This document shows, piece after piece, positions 16,306 through 24,918 of a DNA stretch of 64,000 bases (position 1 is its first letter; every line of letters starts with the position of its first letter). The DNA comes from Streptomyces sp. GQFP (GTDB taxonomy: Bacteria > Actinomycetota > Actinomycetes > Streptomycetales > Streptomycetaceae). The notes under the pieces are model-generated. The model was not told the DNA's origin. It ran no database searches and saw nothing but the letters and a program-made list of their open reading frames with translations. Both the position numbers and the translations under genes were made by a program. The DNA lies in contig NZ_CP089312.1 of NCBI RefSeq assembly GCF_021545335.1, forward strand, positions 2,294,001-2,358,000, in the 5' to 3' direction.

Positions 16306-17197
16306 TCACGGGCCGCGGAACGTCTGCAGCGTCGCACTGGTGCACACATGGATCAGGCCGTCGCCCGCCGCCGCGTACGACAGCGTGGTCAGACCGTCCA
16401 CCGGGACCGCCCAGAGCAGCCTGCCCGTGTCGGCCGCGAGGACGTGGATGCCCCACGCGGACGTGCCCTCGGACACGGCGGAGTCGCCGGGGCGGGGGCC
16501 CGTCGCGTAGACCGCCGTGGCGTCCGCCAGGGGGCGGCCGTCGGTCGTGGTGAGCGCGCGGACGTCGTCGCGCCACCAGCGCCGGTCGCCGCCGGCCGCG
16601 TCCAGGGCACCGAGGCCGTCGGCCGTGGCGGCCACGACGAGTTCGCCGCCGGCCAGTGGTGCCACCCGCGCGTACTCCAGGGGTCGGGTCCAACTCGCCT
16701 TCCCGGTGGCCAGGTTCACCCGCCGCACGGACGTCTGCGTCGTGTAGTAGTGGGTTCCCCGGGCTCCCGGATGCACCTCGGGCGTGGCCGAGCCGTCGGA
16801 GATGCTGGACTCCTCCTCGCCCGAGCGCTCATGGAGCACGTACAGGGGACCGAATGTCTCGGTCGCCGAGGCCAGGGCGAACCGGCCGCCCGCCGCGTTC
16901 AGCGCCGTCACCTGTGCCGCCGAACCGCGCCTGAACCACAGCGGGGCACCCGTCGGCAGGTCGAAGCCGTACGCCCGCCAGGGCTGCCCCTGGTTCGTGC
17001 GCCGTGCCCACGACGTGTCGTACTCGGCGAACGTGACCAGACATACCGTGCGCCGCGTGACGGCGAGCAGCGTCGAGTCGCCGTCGGGCGACCACGACAA
17101 GCCGCCCCGACGCCGAACGGGCCAGATACGCCCGGCCCATCCCACCCACCCCGAGCAGCGCGAGCGTCCGGTACTCCCCGAACTCGAACCGCCCCAT
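16306..17197 (-). pseudogene. Kinase-propeller gene with the kinase domain deleted
   Basis: From ATG 17197 one frame starts exactly like a Hanks kinase: MGRFEFGEYRTLALLGVGGM, then GRAYLARSASGRLVVV. After about 36 residues that frame loses sense. A second frame (open to 16306) carries the propeller part: LLAVTRRTVCLVTFAE, GAPLWFRRGSAAQ, TGKASWTRPLEYARVAPLAG, LAADTGRLLWAVPVDGL, ending ATLQTFRGP. The catalytic Lys, HRD and DFG segments and the membrane helix are missing. A deletion joining the glycine loop to the propeller out of frame, near 17090, explains it. It was probably once a paralogue of the neighbouring kinase. Confidence 0.7.
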
Positions 17198-17400
17198 CGG
17201 ACCCCCCGCCCGTACGCCTCCGCGCGCCGATGGTCCATGCGACGCCTGTACGAGCGCCAGAGGTTCCCGGGAAAGCAGAACCGCCCGACGGACGGGCCCG
17301 GCCACGGTGCGCCGCGTACGTATCTGCGGCAGACCCCTGCCGCAGGCCCTCACCGCCGGGGCGAGGCCCTGACCGGCCGCTTCCAGCAGAGCCGTACGGA

Positions 17401-17823
17401 TTACCGCTCGCCCGCGTTCCAGCCCTGTCGACGCAGCACGGCCCCCACGTCGGGGGCGCGGTAGTGGTCGCCCTTGAGCACCTTGCCGTCGGCCCTGCGG
17501 GCTACCAGGCCGTCGGGGCCAAGCTTCGTCATGTTGGCGCGGTGGATCTCCGCGATCACCGCGTCGAGGTCGATCCCGTGGACCAGGGCGGTGCCGTACG
17601 CGACGTACACGACGTCGGCCAGCTCGTGCGCCAGCCGGTCCAGGGGACCCGTGACCGCGACCTCGGCGACCTCCGCGGCCTCCTCCGCGAGCAGCTCGCC
17701 CCGGTGCGCCGCGAGGTCCGGGGAGACCTCGGCGGGCGTACTGCGGGTGTCGAGGCCGAAGGCGAGGTGGAACTCCCGGACGAGGTCGGCGGGCGACGAG
17801 GCGGGGGCGTCAGTGGGGCGCAT
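17401..17823 (-). CDS. MazG/PRA-PH-like nucleotide pyrophosphohydrolase
   Basis: 140 residues from ATG 17823. The all-alpha NTP pyrophosphohydrolase motif is visible: LLAEEAAEVAEVAVTG (EExxE) and LAHELADVVYVAYGTALVHG (ExxD), which bind Mg2+ and the triphosphate. The C-terminal KLGPDGLVARRADGKVLKGD is typical of the phosphoribosyl-ATP-pyrophosphohydrolase-like subgroup. It probably cleaves NTPs to NMPs for house-cleaning; the exact substrate is unknown. It diverges from the TAXI gene across 129 nt. Confidence 0.85.
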   Translation of the reverse strand: MRPTDAPASSPADLVREFHLAFGLDTRSTPAEVSPDLAAHRGELLAEEAAEVAEVAVTGPLDRLAHELADVVYVAYGTALVHGIDLDAVIAEIHRANMTKLGPDGLVARRADGKVLKGDHYRAPDVGAVLRRQGWNAGER

Positions 17824-17952
17824 GCGGTGACAATAGCGATGCCGTGGCGGCCCTCCGGGGGCCGGTCCGATCGTCGTACGGCCGACAACCCCGCCCGCGC
17901 CGGCTCCCGCTCCCCTGGCCAGTACCGGGGCCGTACTGGCAGGATCGCGCGC

Positions 17953-18951
17953 ATGTTCAAGGTGCTCCCCCGGATCCGCAGGCGTCAGGCCCTGATGGGC
18001 TCGGCCGCCGGTTTCGTGGTCTTCGGGCTGCTGCTGTGGTGGCTGCTGCCGCTGGACGAGGAGCCGCCGGACGGGACGATCACGTTCAGCACCGGGACCC
18101 AGGCCGGCGTCTACCAGCAGTACGGCTCGCGGCTCAGCAAGGCCTTCGCCAAGGACATGCCGAAGCTCGAGGTACGGCTGATGACCAGCCAGGGATCGCA
18201 GGAGAACGTCGAGCGGGTGGCCACGGGCAACGCCGACTTCACCATCGCGGCGGCCGACGCGGTGGAGACGTACAAGCTGAGGAATCGGCCGGGGGCGAGC
18301 TCGTTGCGCGGGGTCGCGCGGCTCTACGACGACTATGTGCAGCTCGTCGTGCCCCGCGACTCCAAGATCTCGACCGTGCAGGACCTGAAGGGCAAGCGGG
18401 TGGCCATAGGGCTGGAGAACTCCGGCGTACGGCTGATCGCGAACCGGGTGCTGGCGGCCGCCGGTCTCGATCCGGCCAAGGACATCAAGCCCTTCGCCGA
18501 CGGCATCGACACCGGGCCCGGGCGGCTCGAGCAGGACCAGATCGACGCCTTCTTCTGGTCCGGCGGGCTCCCGACGAACGGTCTGGTGCAGCTGGCGAAG
18601 GACTTCGCCTTCCGCTTCGTCCCGATCGACGCGGACCTGGTCGCCAAACTGCACGAACAGGGCGGCGCCTCCCGCTACTACCGGGCCACCAACATGCCCG
18701 AGTCGGCCTACCCGACCGTCCAGGACGGCGAGACCGTGGCGACGATCGCCGTGTCCAACCTGCTCATGACACGCGAGGACGTCGACCCGAGGCTCACCGA
18801 GTGGCTGACCCGGTCGGTGATCAACAGCCGGGACGGCATCGGCGCCCATGTCCACTCGGCGCAGCTCGTGGATCTGCGGACCGCCATCTACACCGACCCG
18901 CTGACCCTGCACGAGGGCGCCCGACGCTACTACCGCTCGGTCAAGCCGTAG
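17953..18951 (+). CDS. TAXI-family TRAP transporter solute-binding protein
   Basis: 332 residues from ATG 17953. Residues 15-32 (GSAAGFVVFGLLLWWLLPL) form an N-terminal membrane anchor. The mature part has the TAXI signature ITFSTGTQAGVYQQYGSRL, then TSQGSQENVERVATGNADF, GKRVAIGLENSGVRLIANRV and the helical C-terminal region. This family delivers substrates such as glutamate or other dicarboxylates to TRAP permeases, but no permease gene lies nearby. It ends 6 nt from the convergent gluK stop, so a sensor role for the adjoining glutamate system is conceivable. Confidence 0.9.
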   Translation: MFKVLPRIRRRQALMGSAAGFVVFGLLLWWLLPLDEEPPDGTITFSTGTQAGVYQQYGSRLSKAFAKDMPKLEVRLMTSQGSQENVERVATGNADFTIAAADAVETYKLRNRPGASSLRGVARLYDDYVQLVVPRDSKISTVQDLKGKRVAIGLENSGVRLIANRVLAAAGLDPAKDIKPFADGIDTGPGRLEQDQIDAFFWSGGLPTNGLVQLAKDFAFRFVPIDADLVAKLHEQGGASRYYRATNMPESAYPTVQDGETVATIAVSNLLMTREDVDPRLTEWLTRSVINSRDGIGAHVHSAQLVDLRTAIYTDPLTLHEGARRYYRSVKP

Positions 18952-18957
18952 GGCCCA

Positions 18958-20370
18958 TCAGGACGCCGGACCCGACCTGGGCACCCGGACGGTCACCTTC
19001 AGGCCGTGCGGTTCGTGATGGTCGTACGAGATCGTGCCGCCGCCCGCCGCCAGCAGGACCCGGGAGATGGACAGGCCCAGGCCCGAACCCTTGACGTTCT
19101 GGTGTCTGCCGCTGCGCCAGAAGCGGTCGCCGATCCGGACGAGTTCCTCGTCGGTGAGGCCCGGGCCGCCGTCGGTGACCATGACCGTCGAGGTCTCGCC
19201 GTTCGACGCGACCGACACCTGCACGCGTTCGTCCTCGGGGGTGAACTTCACCGCGTTGTCGATCACCGCGTCCAGGGCGCTGGACAGCGTGACCGGGTCG
19301 GCCCACGCGGTGGTGGCCGGGCAGTCGCCGACCAGCCGCACGCCCTTGGCCTCGGCGAGCGGGGTCCAGGCCGCGACGCGCTCGGCCGTCAGCGCGCCGA
19401 TGTCGGTGAGGGCGAGGTCCGCCTCGGCGTGCTCGGCCAGCGCCAGGTCGAGGAGGTCGTCCAGGACCTCCGCCAGGCGCTTGCCCTCGGTACGGACCGA
19501 TGCGATCTCCTCGTTGTCCTCCGGCAGTTCGAGTGCGAGCAGTTCGATCCGCAGCAGCAGCGCCGAGAGCGGGTTGCGCAGCTGGTGCGAGGCGTCGGCG
19601 ACGAAGGCACGCTGCTGCTCCAGCACGTCCTCGACGTTGTCCGCCATCTCGTTGAACGACCGGGCCAGCCGTCTGAGTTCCGGCGGCCCGCCAGCCACCG
19701 CGACCCGGGACTTCAGGCTGCCGGTCGCGATGTGGTGCGTGGTGGCGTCGAGCACGCGTACGGGTCTGAGCACCCAGCCGGTGAGGCGCAGCGCGGCGCC
19801 CACGGCGAGCAGCATCGCGGCGATCTCGCCGGCGCCGATCACGATCCAGCCGTGCAGGGTCTGCGAACGCATGTGCCCGGTGGGCGAGTCGGTGACCACG
19901 ACGGCCACGACGTCGCCGTCCCGGATGACCGGCGACGCGACGACGAGCCGGTTTCGCTGCCAGGGCCAGACCTGTTGTGGATCGTGGCTGCGGCGCGAGA
20001 GGAGCGCTTCGGCGAACGCGTCGCGCACCTCGCCCGTTTCCGGCAGGTACCAGTCGGCCGGCGCGTTGGCCATGGGGACGTCGTTGCGGTAGAAGACGCC
20101 GGCACGGATGCCGTAGACGTCGTAGTAGCTCTCGAGTTCCCGCTGGAGGGTCTCGCCGCGCTCGTCGGTGGCCGTGTCCTTGACGCGGGACCCGGTGGGC
20201 CGGTCGGTGACGAACTGGGCGAGCGCCGCGAAGCGCGCGGTGTCGTCGATCCGGTCGATGACGACGGTCTGCTGCTGGGCGGCGGCCACGCTGACGGCGA
20301 GCGGGATGCCGAGCGCGAGCAGCACGGCCGCCATCAGGACGATGAGCAGCGGGAGAAGGCGTGTGCGCAC
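18958..20370 (-). CDS. gluK: Sensor histidine kinase GluK
   Basis: 470 residues. TM1 (LLPLLIVLMAAVLLALGIPLA), an extracellular sensor region of about 140 residues, TM2 (IVIGAGEIAAMLLAVGAALR), a HAMP linker (LRPVRVLDATTHHIATG), the phospho-acceptor His in DASHQLRNPLSALLLR, and ATPase motifs DAVIDNAVKFTPED, DGGPG and [10 protein letters not shown]. Its position next to gluR and the divergent gluABCD operon matches the GluR-GluK glutamate-sensing system described in S. coelicolor (established knowledge; orthology inferred from order). It is translated 9 nt downstream of gluR. The C-terminus abuts the convergent TAXI gene. Confidence 0.9.
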   Translation of the reverse strand: MRTRLLPLLIVLMAAVLLALGIPLAVSVAAAQQQTVVIDRIDDTARFAALAQFVTDRPTGSRVKDTATDERGETLQRELESYYDVYGIRAGVFYRNDVPMANAPADWYLPETGEVRDAFAEALLSRRSHDPQQVWPWQRNRLVVASPVIRDGDVVAVVVTDSPTGHMRSQTLHGWIVIGAGEIAAMLLAVGAALRLTGWVLRPVRVLDATTHHIATGSLKSRVAVAGGPPELRRLARSFNEMADNVEDVLEQQRAFVADASHQLRNPLSALLLRIELLALELPEDNEEIASVRTEGKRLAEVLDDLLDLALAEHAEADLALTDIGALTAERVAAWTPLAEAKGVRLVGDCPATTAWADPVTLSSALDAVIDNAVKFTPEDERVQVSVASNGETSTVMVTDGGPGLTDEELVRIGDRFWRSGRHQNVKGSGLGLSISRVLLAAGGGTISYDHHEPHGLKVTVRVPRSGPAS

Positions 20371-20379
20371 CCGTCCCCG

Positions 20380-21066
20380 CTACGGCGTCGGGGCGACGAG
20401 CCGGTAGCCCACGCCGCGGACGGTCTCGATCAGCGCCGGCATGCGCAACTTGGCGCGCAGGGACGCGACATGCACCTCCAGGGTGCGGCCGGTCCCCTCC
20501 CAGCTGGTGCGCCAGACCTCGCTGATGATCTGTTCGCGGCGGAACACCACTCCGGGACGCTGGGCGAGGAGGGCGAGCAGATCGAACTCCTTGCGGGTCA
20601 GCTGGACGACCGAACCGTCCACGAGGACCTGCCGGGTGGACAGTTCGATCCGCAGGGACCCCAGAAGCAGCGCGTTGTCACCGGCGTCGCCGGCGTCCTC
20701 GTGGAGGGTGCGGCGGCTGACGGCGTGGATCCGGGCGAGCAGTTCCCCGGTGTCGTACGGCTTCACCACGTAGTCGTCGGCGCCGAGGTTGAGGCCGTGG
20801 ATGCGGGAGCGGACGTCGGAGCGCGCGGTGACCATGATCACGGGGGTGCTGGTGCGTTTACGGATCTTGCCGCACACCTCGTAGCCGTCCTGGTCGGGCA
20901 GGCCCAGGTCGAGCAGCACCACGCCGAAGCCGTTGCCCTCCGGGACGAGCGCCTGGAGGGCCTCCTCGCCGCTGCGGGCGTGCGTGACATCGAATCCGTG
21001 CCGTGCCAGGACCGCGGAGAGCGCGGCGGCGACATGGTTGTCGTCCTCGACCAGGAGCAGTCGCAT
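20380..21066 (-). CDS. gluR: OmpR-family response regulator GluR
   Basis: 228 residues from ATG 21066 (MRLLLVEDDNHVAAAL); the longer in-frame start at 21207 would cross the promoter repeats and lacks a ribosome site. The receiver domain has the Asp in VVLLDLGLPDQDG, the Thr in IMVTARSD and the Lys in DDYVVKPYD. A winged-helix DNA-binding domain follows (LTRKEFDLLALLAQRPG, TLEVHVASLRAKL, VRGVGYRLV). First gene of the gluR-gluK operon, divergent from gluA with 277 nt between. It is expected to control glutamate uptake in response to external glutamate. Confidence 0.9.
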   Translation of the reverse strand: MRLLLVEDDNHVAAALSAVLARHGFDVTHARSGEEALQALVPEGNGFGVVLLDLGLPDQDGYEVCGKIRKRTSTPVIMVTARSDVRSRIHGLNLGADDYVVKPYDTGELLARIHAVSRRTLHEDAGDAGDNALLLGSLRIELSTRQVLVDGSVVQLTRKEFDLLALLAQRPGVVFRREQIISEVWRTSWEGTGRTLEVHVASLRAKLRMPALIETVRGVGYRLVAPTP

Positions 21067-21106
21067 CGCGGCCCCCTTCGGTTCATCGGCCGTACCGCTT
21101 CGACTT

Positions 21107-21210
21107 GTACACCACGGGCGGTGCACCAGCGGAGTACACCATGTGGACACACGCACGCGCGTGCCTGGTTCCGGGTACGGGTCGCTTCCGTTATGCAGCC
21201 GGTACACCTC
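21107..21210. promoter_or_regulatory. Four spaced GTRCACC repeats in the gluR-gluA intergenic region
   Basis: GTACACCA at 21107, GTGCACCA at 21121, GTACACCA at 21134 and GTACACCT at 21202. The first three are 13-14 nt apart, and all sit upstream of gluR on one side and gluA on the other. They are candidate operator repeats for GluR or another regulator. A possible -35 element TTGACC lies at about 21235 toward gluA. Confidence 0.45.
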
Positions 21211-21343
21211 TTTCGAGGGGCGCTACAAAACGTGTTGACCTGACATCGGATCGTTATCCTCAATTCTCCCTCAGATGTAATGACGTTGGTCTCACAGGGT
21301 CACTACTGTCCTCCGAAACCGAGCAGGACGGAGCCAGTCAGCG

Positions 21344-22120
21344 ATGACCGAAGTATCGATGACCAAGGACGACGTGGCCGCGACCGGCGATCTGGTCGTC
21401 CTGAAGAGCGTCAACAAGCACTTCGGCGCATTGCACGTTCTCCAGGACATCGACCTGACCATCGCCCGCGGCGAGGTGGTCGTGGTCATCGGACCCTCCG
21501 GGTCCGGTAAGTCCACCCTGTGCCGCGCCATCAACCGGCTGGAGACGATCGACTCCGGCGACATCGCCATCGACGGCAAACCGCTGCCCCAGGAGGGCAA
21601 GGAGCTGGCCCGGCTGCGCGCCGACGTCGGCATGGTGTTCCAGTCCTTCAACCTGTTCGCGCACAAGACCGTGCTCGAGAACGTGATGCTGGGCCAGATC
21701 AAGGTCCGCAAGGCAGACAAGAAGGTGGCCGAGGAGAAGGCCCGCGCCCTGCTCGACCGGGTGGGCGTGGCCACGCAGGCCGACAAGTACCCCGCACAGC
21801 TGTCCGGCGGCCAGCAGCAGCGTGTCGCCATCGCACGCGCCCTGGCCATGGACCCCAAGGTCATGCTCTTCGACGAGCCCACGTCGGCGCTCGACCCGGA
21901 GATGATCAACGAGGTCCTCGAGGTCATGCAGCAACTCGCCCGCGAGGGCATGACCATGATCGTCGTCACCCACGAAATGGGGTTCGCCCGTTCGGCTGCG
22001 AACCGAGTGGTGTTCATGGCCGACGGCCGCATCGTCGAAGAGGCTGTGCCGGACCAGTTCTTCAGCAACCCGCGCAGCGACCGGGCCAAGGACTTCCTGT
22101 CCAAGATCCTGCACCACTGA
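21344..22120 (+). CDS. gluA: Glutamate ABC importer, ATP-binding protein
   Basis: 258 residues ([19 protein letters not shown] lies 10 nt before the first ATG, and an internal ATG follows at 21359). Walker A is [10 protein letters not shown]-loop [13 protein letters not shown], signature [15 protein letters not shown], Walker [13 protein letters not shown], and the H-loop VVTHEMGFA. This is the polar amino-acid transporter subtype. It is the first gene of gluABCD and energises uptake through GluC/GluD. A 16-bp tandem duplication covering the stop region (ACCACTGACGATCTG at 22113 and 22129) follows it. Confidence 0.95.
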   Translation: MTEVSMTKDDVAATGDLVVLKSVNKHFGALHVLQDIDLTIARGEVVVVIGPSGSGKSTLCRAINRLETIDSGDIAIDGKPLPQEGKELARLRADVGMVFQSFNLFAHKTVLENVMLGQIKVRKADKKVAEEKARALLDRVGVATQADKYPAQLSGGQQQRVAIARALAMDPKVMLFDEPTSALDPEMINEVLEVMQQLAREGMTMIVVTHEMGFARSAANRVVFMADGRIVEEAVPDQFFSNPRSDRAKDFLSKILHH

Positions 22121-22225
22121 CGATCTGTACCACTGACGATCTGCGCGTCTTCGACAAGCCTCGCCCGTCAGGCCCCGCACGGCACCGACGGCCCGCGTCT
22201 CTCCACCAGCCAAAGGATGTTCACG

Positions 22226-23068
22226 ATGAAGCTCCGCAAGGTCACCGCGGCCTCGGCCGCAGCCCTCGTACTCGCGCTCACCGCCACCGCGTGCGGAGGC
22301 GACGACAGCGACAGCAGCGACACCGGCTCGGGTTCCGGCGACAAGATCAAGGTCGGCATCAAGTACGACCAGCCCGGGCTCGGCCTGAAGGAGCCCGACG
22401 GGTCCTTCTCCGGCTTCGACGTGGACGTGGCCACCTACGTGGCCAAGGAACTCGGCTACGAGCCCGACCAGATCGAGTTCGTCGAGACCAAGAGCGCCGA
22501 CCGCGAGAACGCGCTCGCCCGCGGCGACGTGAAGTTCATCGCGGCCACCTACTCGATCAACGACGAGCGCGCCAAGAAGGTCGACTTCGCCGGCCCGTAC
22601 CTGCTGGCCCACCAGGACCTGCTGGTCAAGGCCGACTCGGACATCACCAAGGCCACGGACCTCAACGACAAGAACCTGTGCTCGGTGACCGGCTCCACCT
22701 CGGCGCAGAACGTCAAGAACGACTTCGCACCGAAGGCCAACCTCACCGAGAGGAGCGGCTACTCGGAGTGCATCGCCGCTCTGCAGAGCGGCGCCGTGGA
22801 CGCATTGACCACGGACGACTCGATCCTCGCAGGTTTCGCCGCGCAGGAGCAGTACAAGGGCCAGTTCAAGCTCGCCGGCCTCAAGCTCAGCAACGAGAAC
22901 TACGGCATCGGTGTGAAGAAGGGCGACACCGAGACGGTGAACAAGATCAACGACGCTCTCGAGAAGATGGTCAGCGACGGCTCGTGGGACACGGCGGTCA
23001 AGGACAACTTCGGTCCGGCCAACTACAAGAACGAGCCCGCGCCGAAGATCGGCAACATCGTCTCGTAG
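22226..23068 (+). CDS. gluB: Glutamate-binding lipoprotein
   Basis: 280 residues from ATG 22226. An ATG at 22217 is in frame but lies inside the AAAGGA ribosome binding site that serves the later start. A lipoprotein signal (KVTAASAAALVLALTATACG) ends at a Cys, followed by a Ser/Asp/Gly linker. The periplasmic-binding type-3 fold is clear: KIKVGIKYDQPGLG, GFDVDVATYVAKELGY, TYSINDERAKKVDFAGPYL and GAVDALTTDD. It captures glutamate outside the cell. A strong hairpin separates it from gluC, consistent with the need for more binding protein than permease. Confidence 0.95.
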   Translation: MKLRKVTAASAAALVLALTATACGGDDSDSSDTGSGSGDKIKVGIKYDQPGLGLKEPDGSFSGFDVDVATYVAKELGYEPDQIEFVETKSADRENALARGDVKFIAATYSINDERAKKVDFAGPYLLAHQDLLVKADSDITKATDLNDKNLCSVTGSTSAQNVKNDFAPKANLTERSGYSECIAALQSGAVDALTTDDSILAGFAAQEQYKGQFKLAGLKLSNENYGIGVKKGDTETVNKINDALEKMVSDGSWDTAVKDNFGPANYKNEPAPKIGNIVS

Positions 23069-23081
23069 CACGAGGGTTCAC

Positions 23082-23123
23082 CGGCGTGCCGTCGCCGATC
23101 GTGACCAAGGCGACGGCACGCCG
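23082..23123 (+). terminator. 15-bp hairpin between gluB and gluC
   Basis: CGGCGTGCCGTCGCC at 23082-23096 pairs perfectly with GGCGACGGCACGCCG at 23109-23123 around a 12-nt loop. There is no T tract. It probably acts as a partial terminator or an mRNA 3'-end stabiliser that raises gluAB expression over gluCD. Confidence 0.7.
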
Positions 23124-23164
23124 CGCTGTCCACATACGCCTCAGACCCGGAAGCGCGGGAAATC

Positions 23165-23839
23165 GTGTTCGACTTTCTTTCAGGCTATGACGACCCGAGC
23201 ATTTGGGGCGCCTTCTGGAGGACGGTGCAGCTCACCGTCTTCTCCGGCGTCGGCTCCCTGGTCTGGGGCACTCTCCTGGCCGCGATGCGGGTCAGCCCGG
23301 TGCCGCTGATGCGCGGGTTCGGCACGGCCTACGTCAACATCGTCCGGAACATCCCCCTGACCGTGATCATCGTCTTCACCTCGCTCGGCCTCTCCGACAT
23401 CTTCAGCGTGACCATGGGTGCGTCCGACTTCGACGTGCGGTACTTCCGCCTGGCGATCCTCGGTCTCGTCGCCTACACCGCGGCCTTCGTCTGCGAGGCG
23501 ATTCGGTCCGGCATCAACACGGTGCCGCTCGGACAGGCCGAGGCGGCCCGTGCCATCGGACTGAGCTTCGCCCAGACCCTCCGGTTCATCGTGCTGCCAC
23601 AGGCATTCCGTTCGGTGATCGGCCCGCTGGCCAACGTACTGATCGCCCTGACCAAGAACACGACCGTGGCAGCCGCGATCGGTGTGGCCGAGGCCGCCCT
23701 CCTGATGAAGGAGATGATCGAGAACGAGGCCCAGACGCTGCTCATCGGCGCCGTCTTCGCATTGGGGTTCGTGGTGCTGACCCTCCCGACCGGCCTCTTC
23801 TTCGGCTGGCTGAGCAAGCGACTGGCGGTGAAGCGATGA
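23165..23839 (+). CDS. gluC: Glutamate ABC importer permease
   Basis: 224 residues from GTG 23165 (MFDFLSGYDDPSIWGAFW). The His/Glu/Gln-type permease pattern is visible: an N-terminal helix (LTVFSGVGSLVWGTLLAAM), YVNIVRNIPLTVIIVF, and the EAA loop EAARAIGLSFAQTLRFIVLP that docks on GluA, with five helices in total. Its stop overlaps the gluD start (ATGA). It forms the membrane channel with GluD. Confidence 0.93.
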   Translation: MFDFLSGYDDPSIWGAFWRTVQLTVFSGVGSLVWGTLLAAMRVSPVPLMRGFGTAYVNIVRNIPLTVIIVFTSLGLSDIFSVTMGASDFDVRYFRLAILGLVAYTAAFVCEAIRSGINTVPLGQAEAARAIGLSFAQTLRFIVLPQAFRSVIGPLANVLIALTKNTTVAAAIGVAEAALLMKEMIENEAQTLLIGAVFALGFVVLTLPTGLFFGWLSKRLAVKR

Positions 23840-24720
23840 GTTCCGTTCTCTACGACGCTCCGGGGCCCCGCGCCAAGCGGCGCAACGTGCTCCTCTCGGT
23901 GGTCTTCTTCGTCCTGCTCGCCCTGCTCCTGTGGTGGGTCTGGCAGACCATGGACGACAAGGGCCAGCTGAAGTGGGCCCTGTGGAAGCCGTTCACCGAG
24001 TCCCAGGCCTGGACGACCTATCTGCTGCCGGGCCTCGGCAACACGCTGAAGGCCGCGGCACTCGCCATGGTGATCGCCCTTCCGTTGGGCGCCGTCTTCG
24101 GCATCTCACGCCTCTCCGACCACCGGTGGGTGCGGGGTGCGGCCGGCGCGGTGGTCGAGTTCTTCCGAGCGATCCCGGTCCTGCTGTTGATACTGTTCGC
24201 CAACGAGTTCTACAACCGCTACACGAACGTCAGCAGCGAACAGCGGCCGCTCTACGCCGTCGTCACGGGCCTGGTGCTCTACAACGCGTCCGTCCTCGCC
24301 GAGATCGTACGAGCCGGCATCCTCTCCCTGCCCAAGGGCCAGTCGGAAGCCGCGATGGCGATCGGCCTGCGCAAGGGCCAGACGATGAGGAACGTCCTGC
24401 TGCCGCAGGCCGTCACGGCCATGCTGCCGGCCATCGTCAGCCAGCTCGTGGTCATCGTGAAGGACACCGCGCTGGGCGGCGTGATGATCGGGTTCACCGA
24501 GTTGCTCAACACACGCGGCACACTCGCGGCCAACTACGCCAACGTCGTTCAGAGCTTCATCGTGGTGGCGGTCATCTTCATCGTGCTCAACTTCCTCATC
24601 ACCAGCTTCGCGAGCTGGCTGGAGGCCCGACTGCGGCGAGGCAAGAAGTCGACCGGTGTGGTGCTCGGACCGGCGACGGTGGCCGGCACCGAGGCGACCG
24701 GCGCGGGCGGCACCATCTGA
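23836..24720 (+). CDS. gluD: Glutamate ABC importer permease
   Basis: 294 residues from ATG 23836, overlapping the gluC stop. Longer than GluC because of an extra N-terminal helix (NVLLSVVFFVLLALLLWWVW) and a C-terminal tail. The permease core has VVEFFRAIPVLLLILF and the EAA loop EAAMAIGLRKGQTMRNVLLP. The last helix (FIVVAVIFIVLNFLITSFAS) is followed by a basic, then Ala/Gly/Thr-rich tail. Last gene of the operon; a strong terminator follows. Confidence 0.93.
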   Translation: MSSVLYDAPGPRAKRRNVLLSVVFFVLLALLLWWVWQTMDDKGQLKWALWKPFTESQAWTTYLLPGLGNTLKAAALAMVIALPLGAVFGISRLSDHRWVRGAAGAVVEFFRAIPVLLLILFANEFYNRYTNVSSEQRPLYAVVTGLVLYNASVLAEIVRAGILSLPKGQSEAAMAIGLRKGQTMRNVLLPQAVTAMLPAIVSQLVVIVKDTALGGVMIGFTELLNTRGTLAANYANVVQSFIVVAVIFIVLNFLITSFASWLEARLRRGKKSTGVVLGPATVAGTEATGAGGTI

Positions 24721-24747
24721 CGGACGGTCAACTCGTATGACCTGCCC

Positions 24748-24800
24748 GGAGGCAGTGGCATGACCTACACGGAGGCAGTGGCGCGTTCGCCACTGCCTCC
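24748..24800 (+). terminator. Terminator of the glu operon with a competing upstream arm
   Basis: GGAGGCAGTGGCG at 24771-24783 pairs perfectly with CGCCACTGCCTCC at 24788-24800 around a 4-nt loop. A second copy of the left arm (GGAGGCAGTGGC) lies at 24748-24759 and could pair with the same right arm instead, which would make alternative structures. Confidence 0.75.
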
Positions 24801-24918
24801 GTCACTTGACGCAAGCACCGGCAATCTGTTGCATACGTTCTGTGATCGTGCACCCTGCTCAAACTTCCTGTTCACTTACGTCAAAGAAGACGTCGCTCTG
24901 GGCAGGGGGCGCCGCGCC

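Noticed and set aside
24760..24918. N-terminal extension of the monooxygenase from ATG 24760
   Set aside because: The ATG lies inside the glu operon terminator and the extension has no similarity to the flavoprotein fold, which starts at MDPVIIVGAGP.
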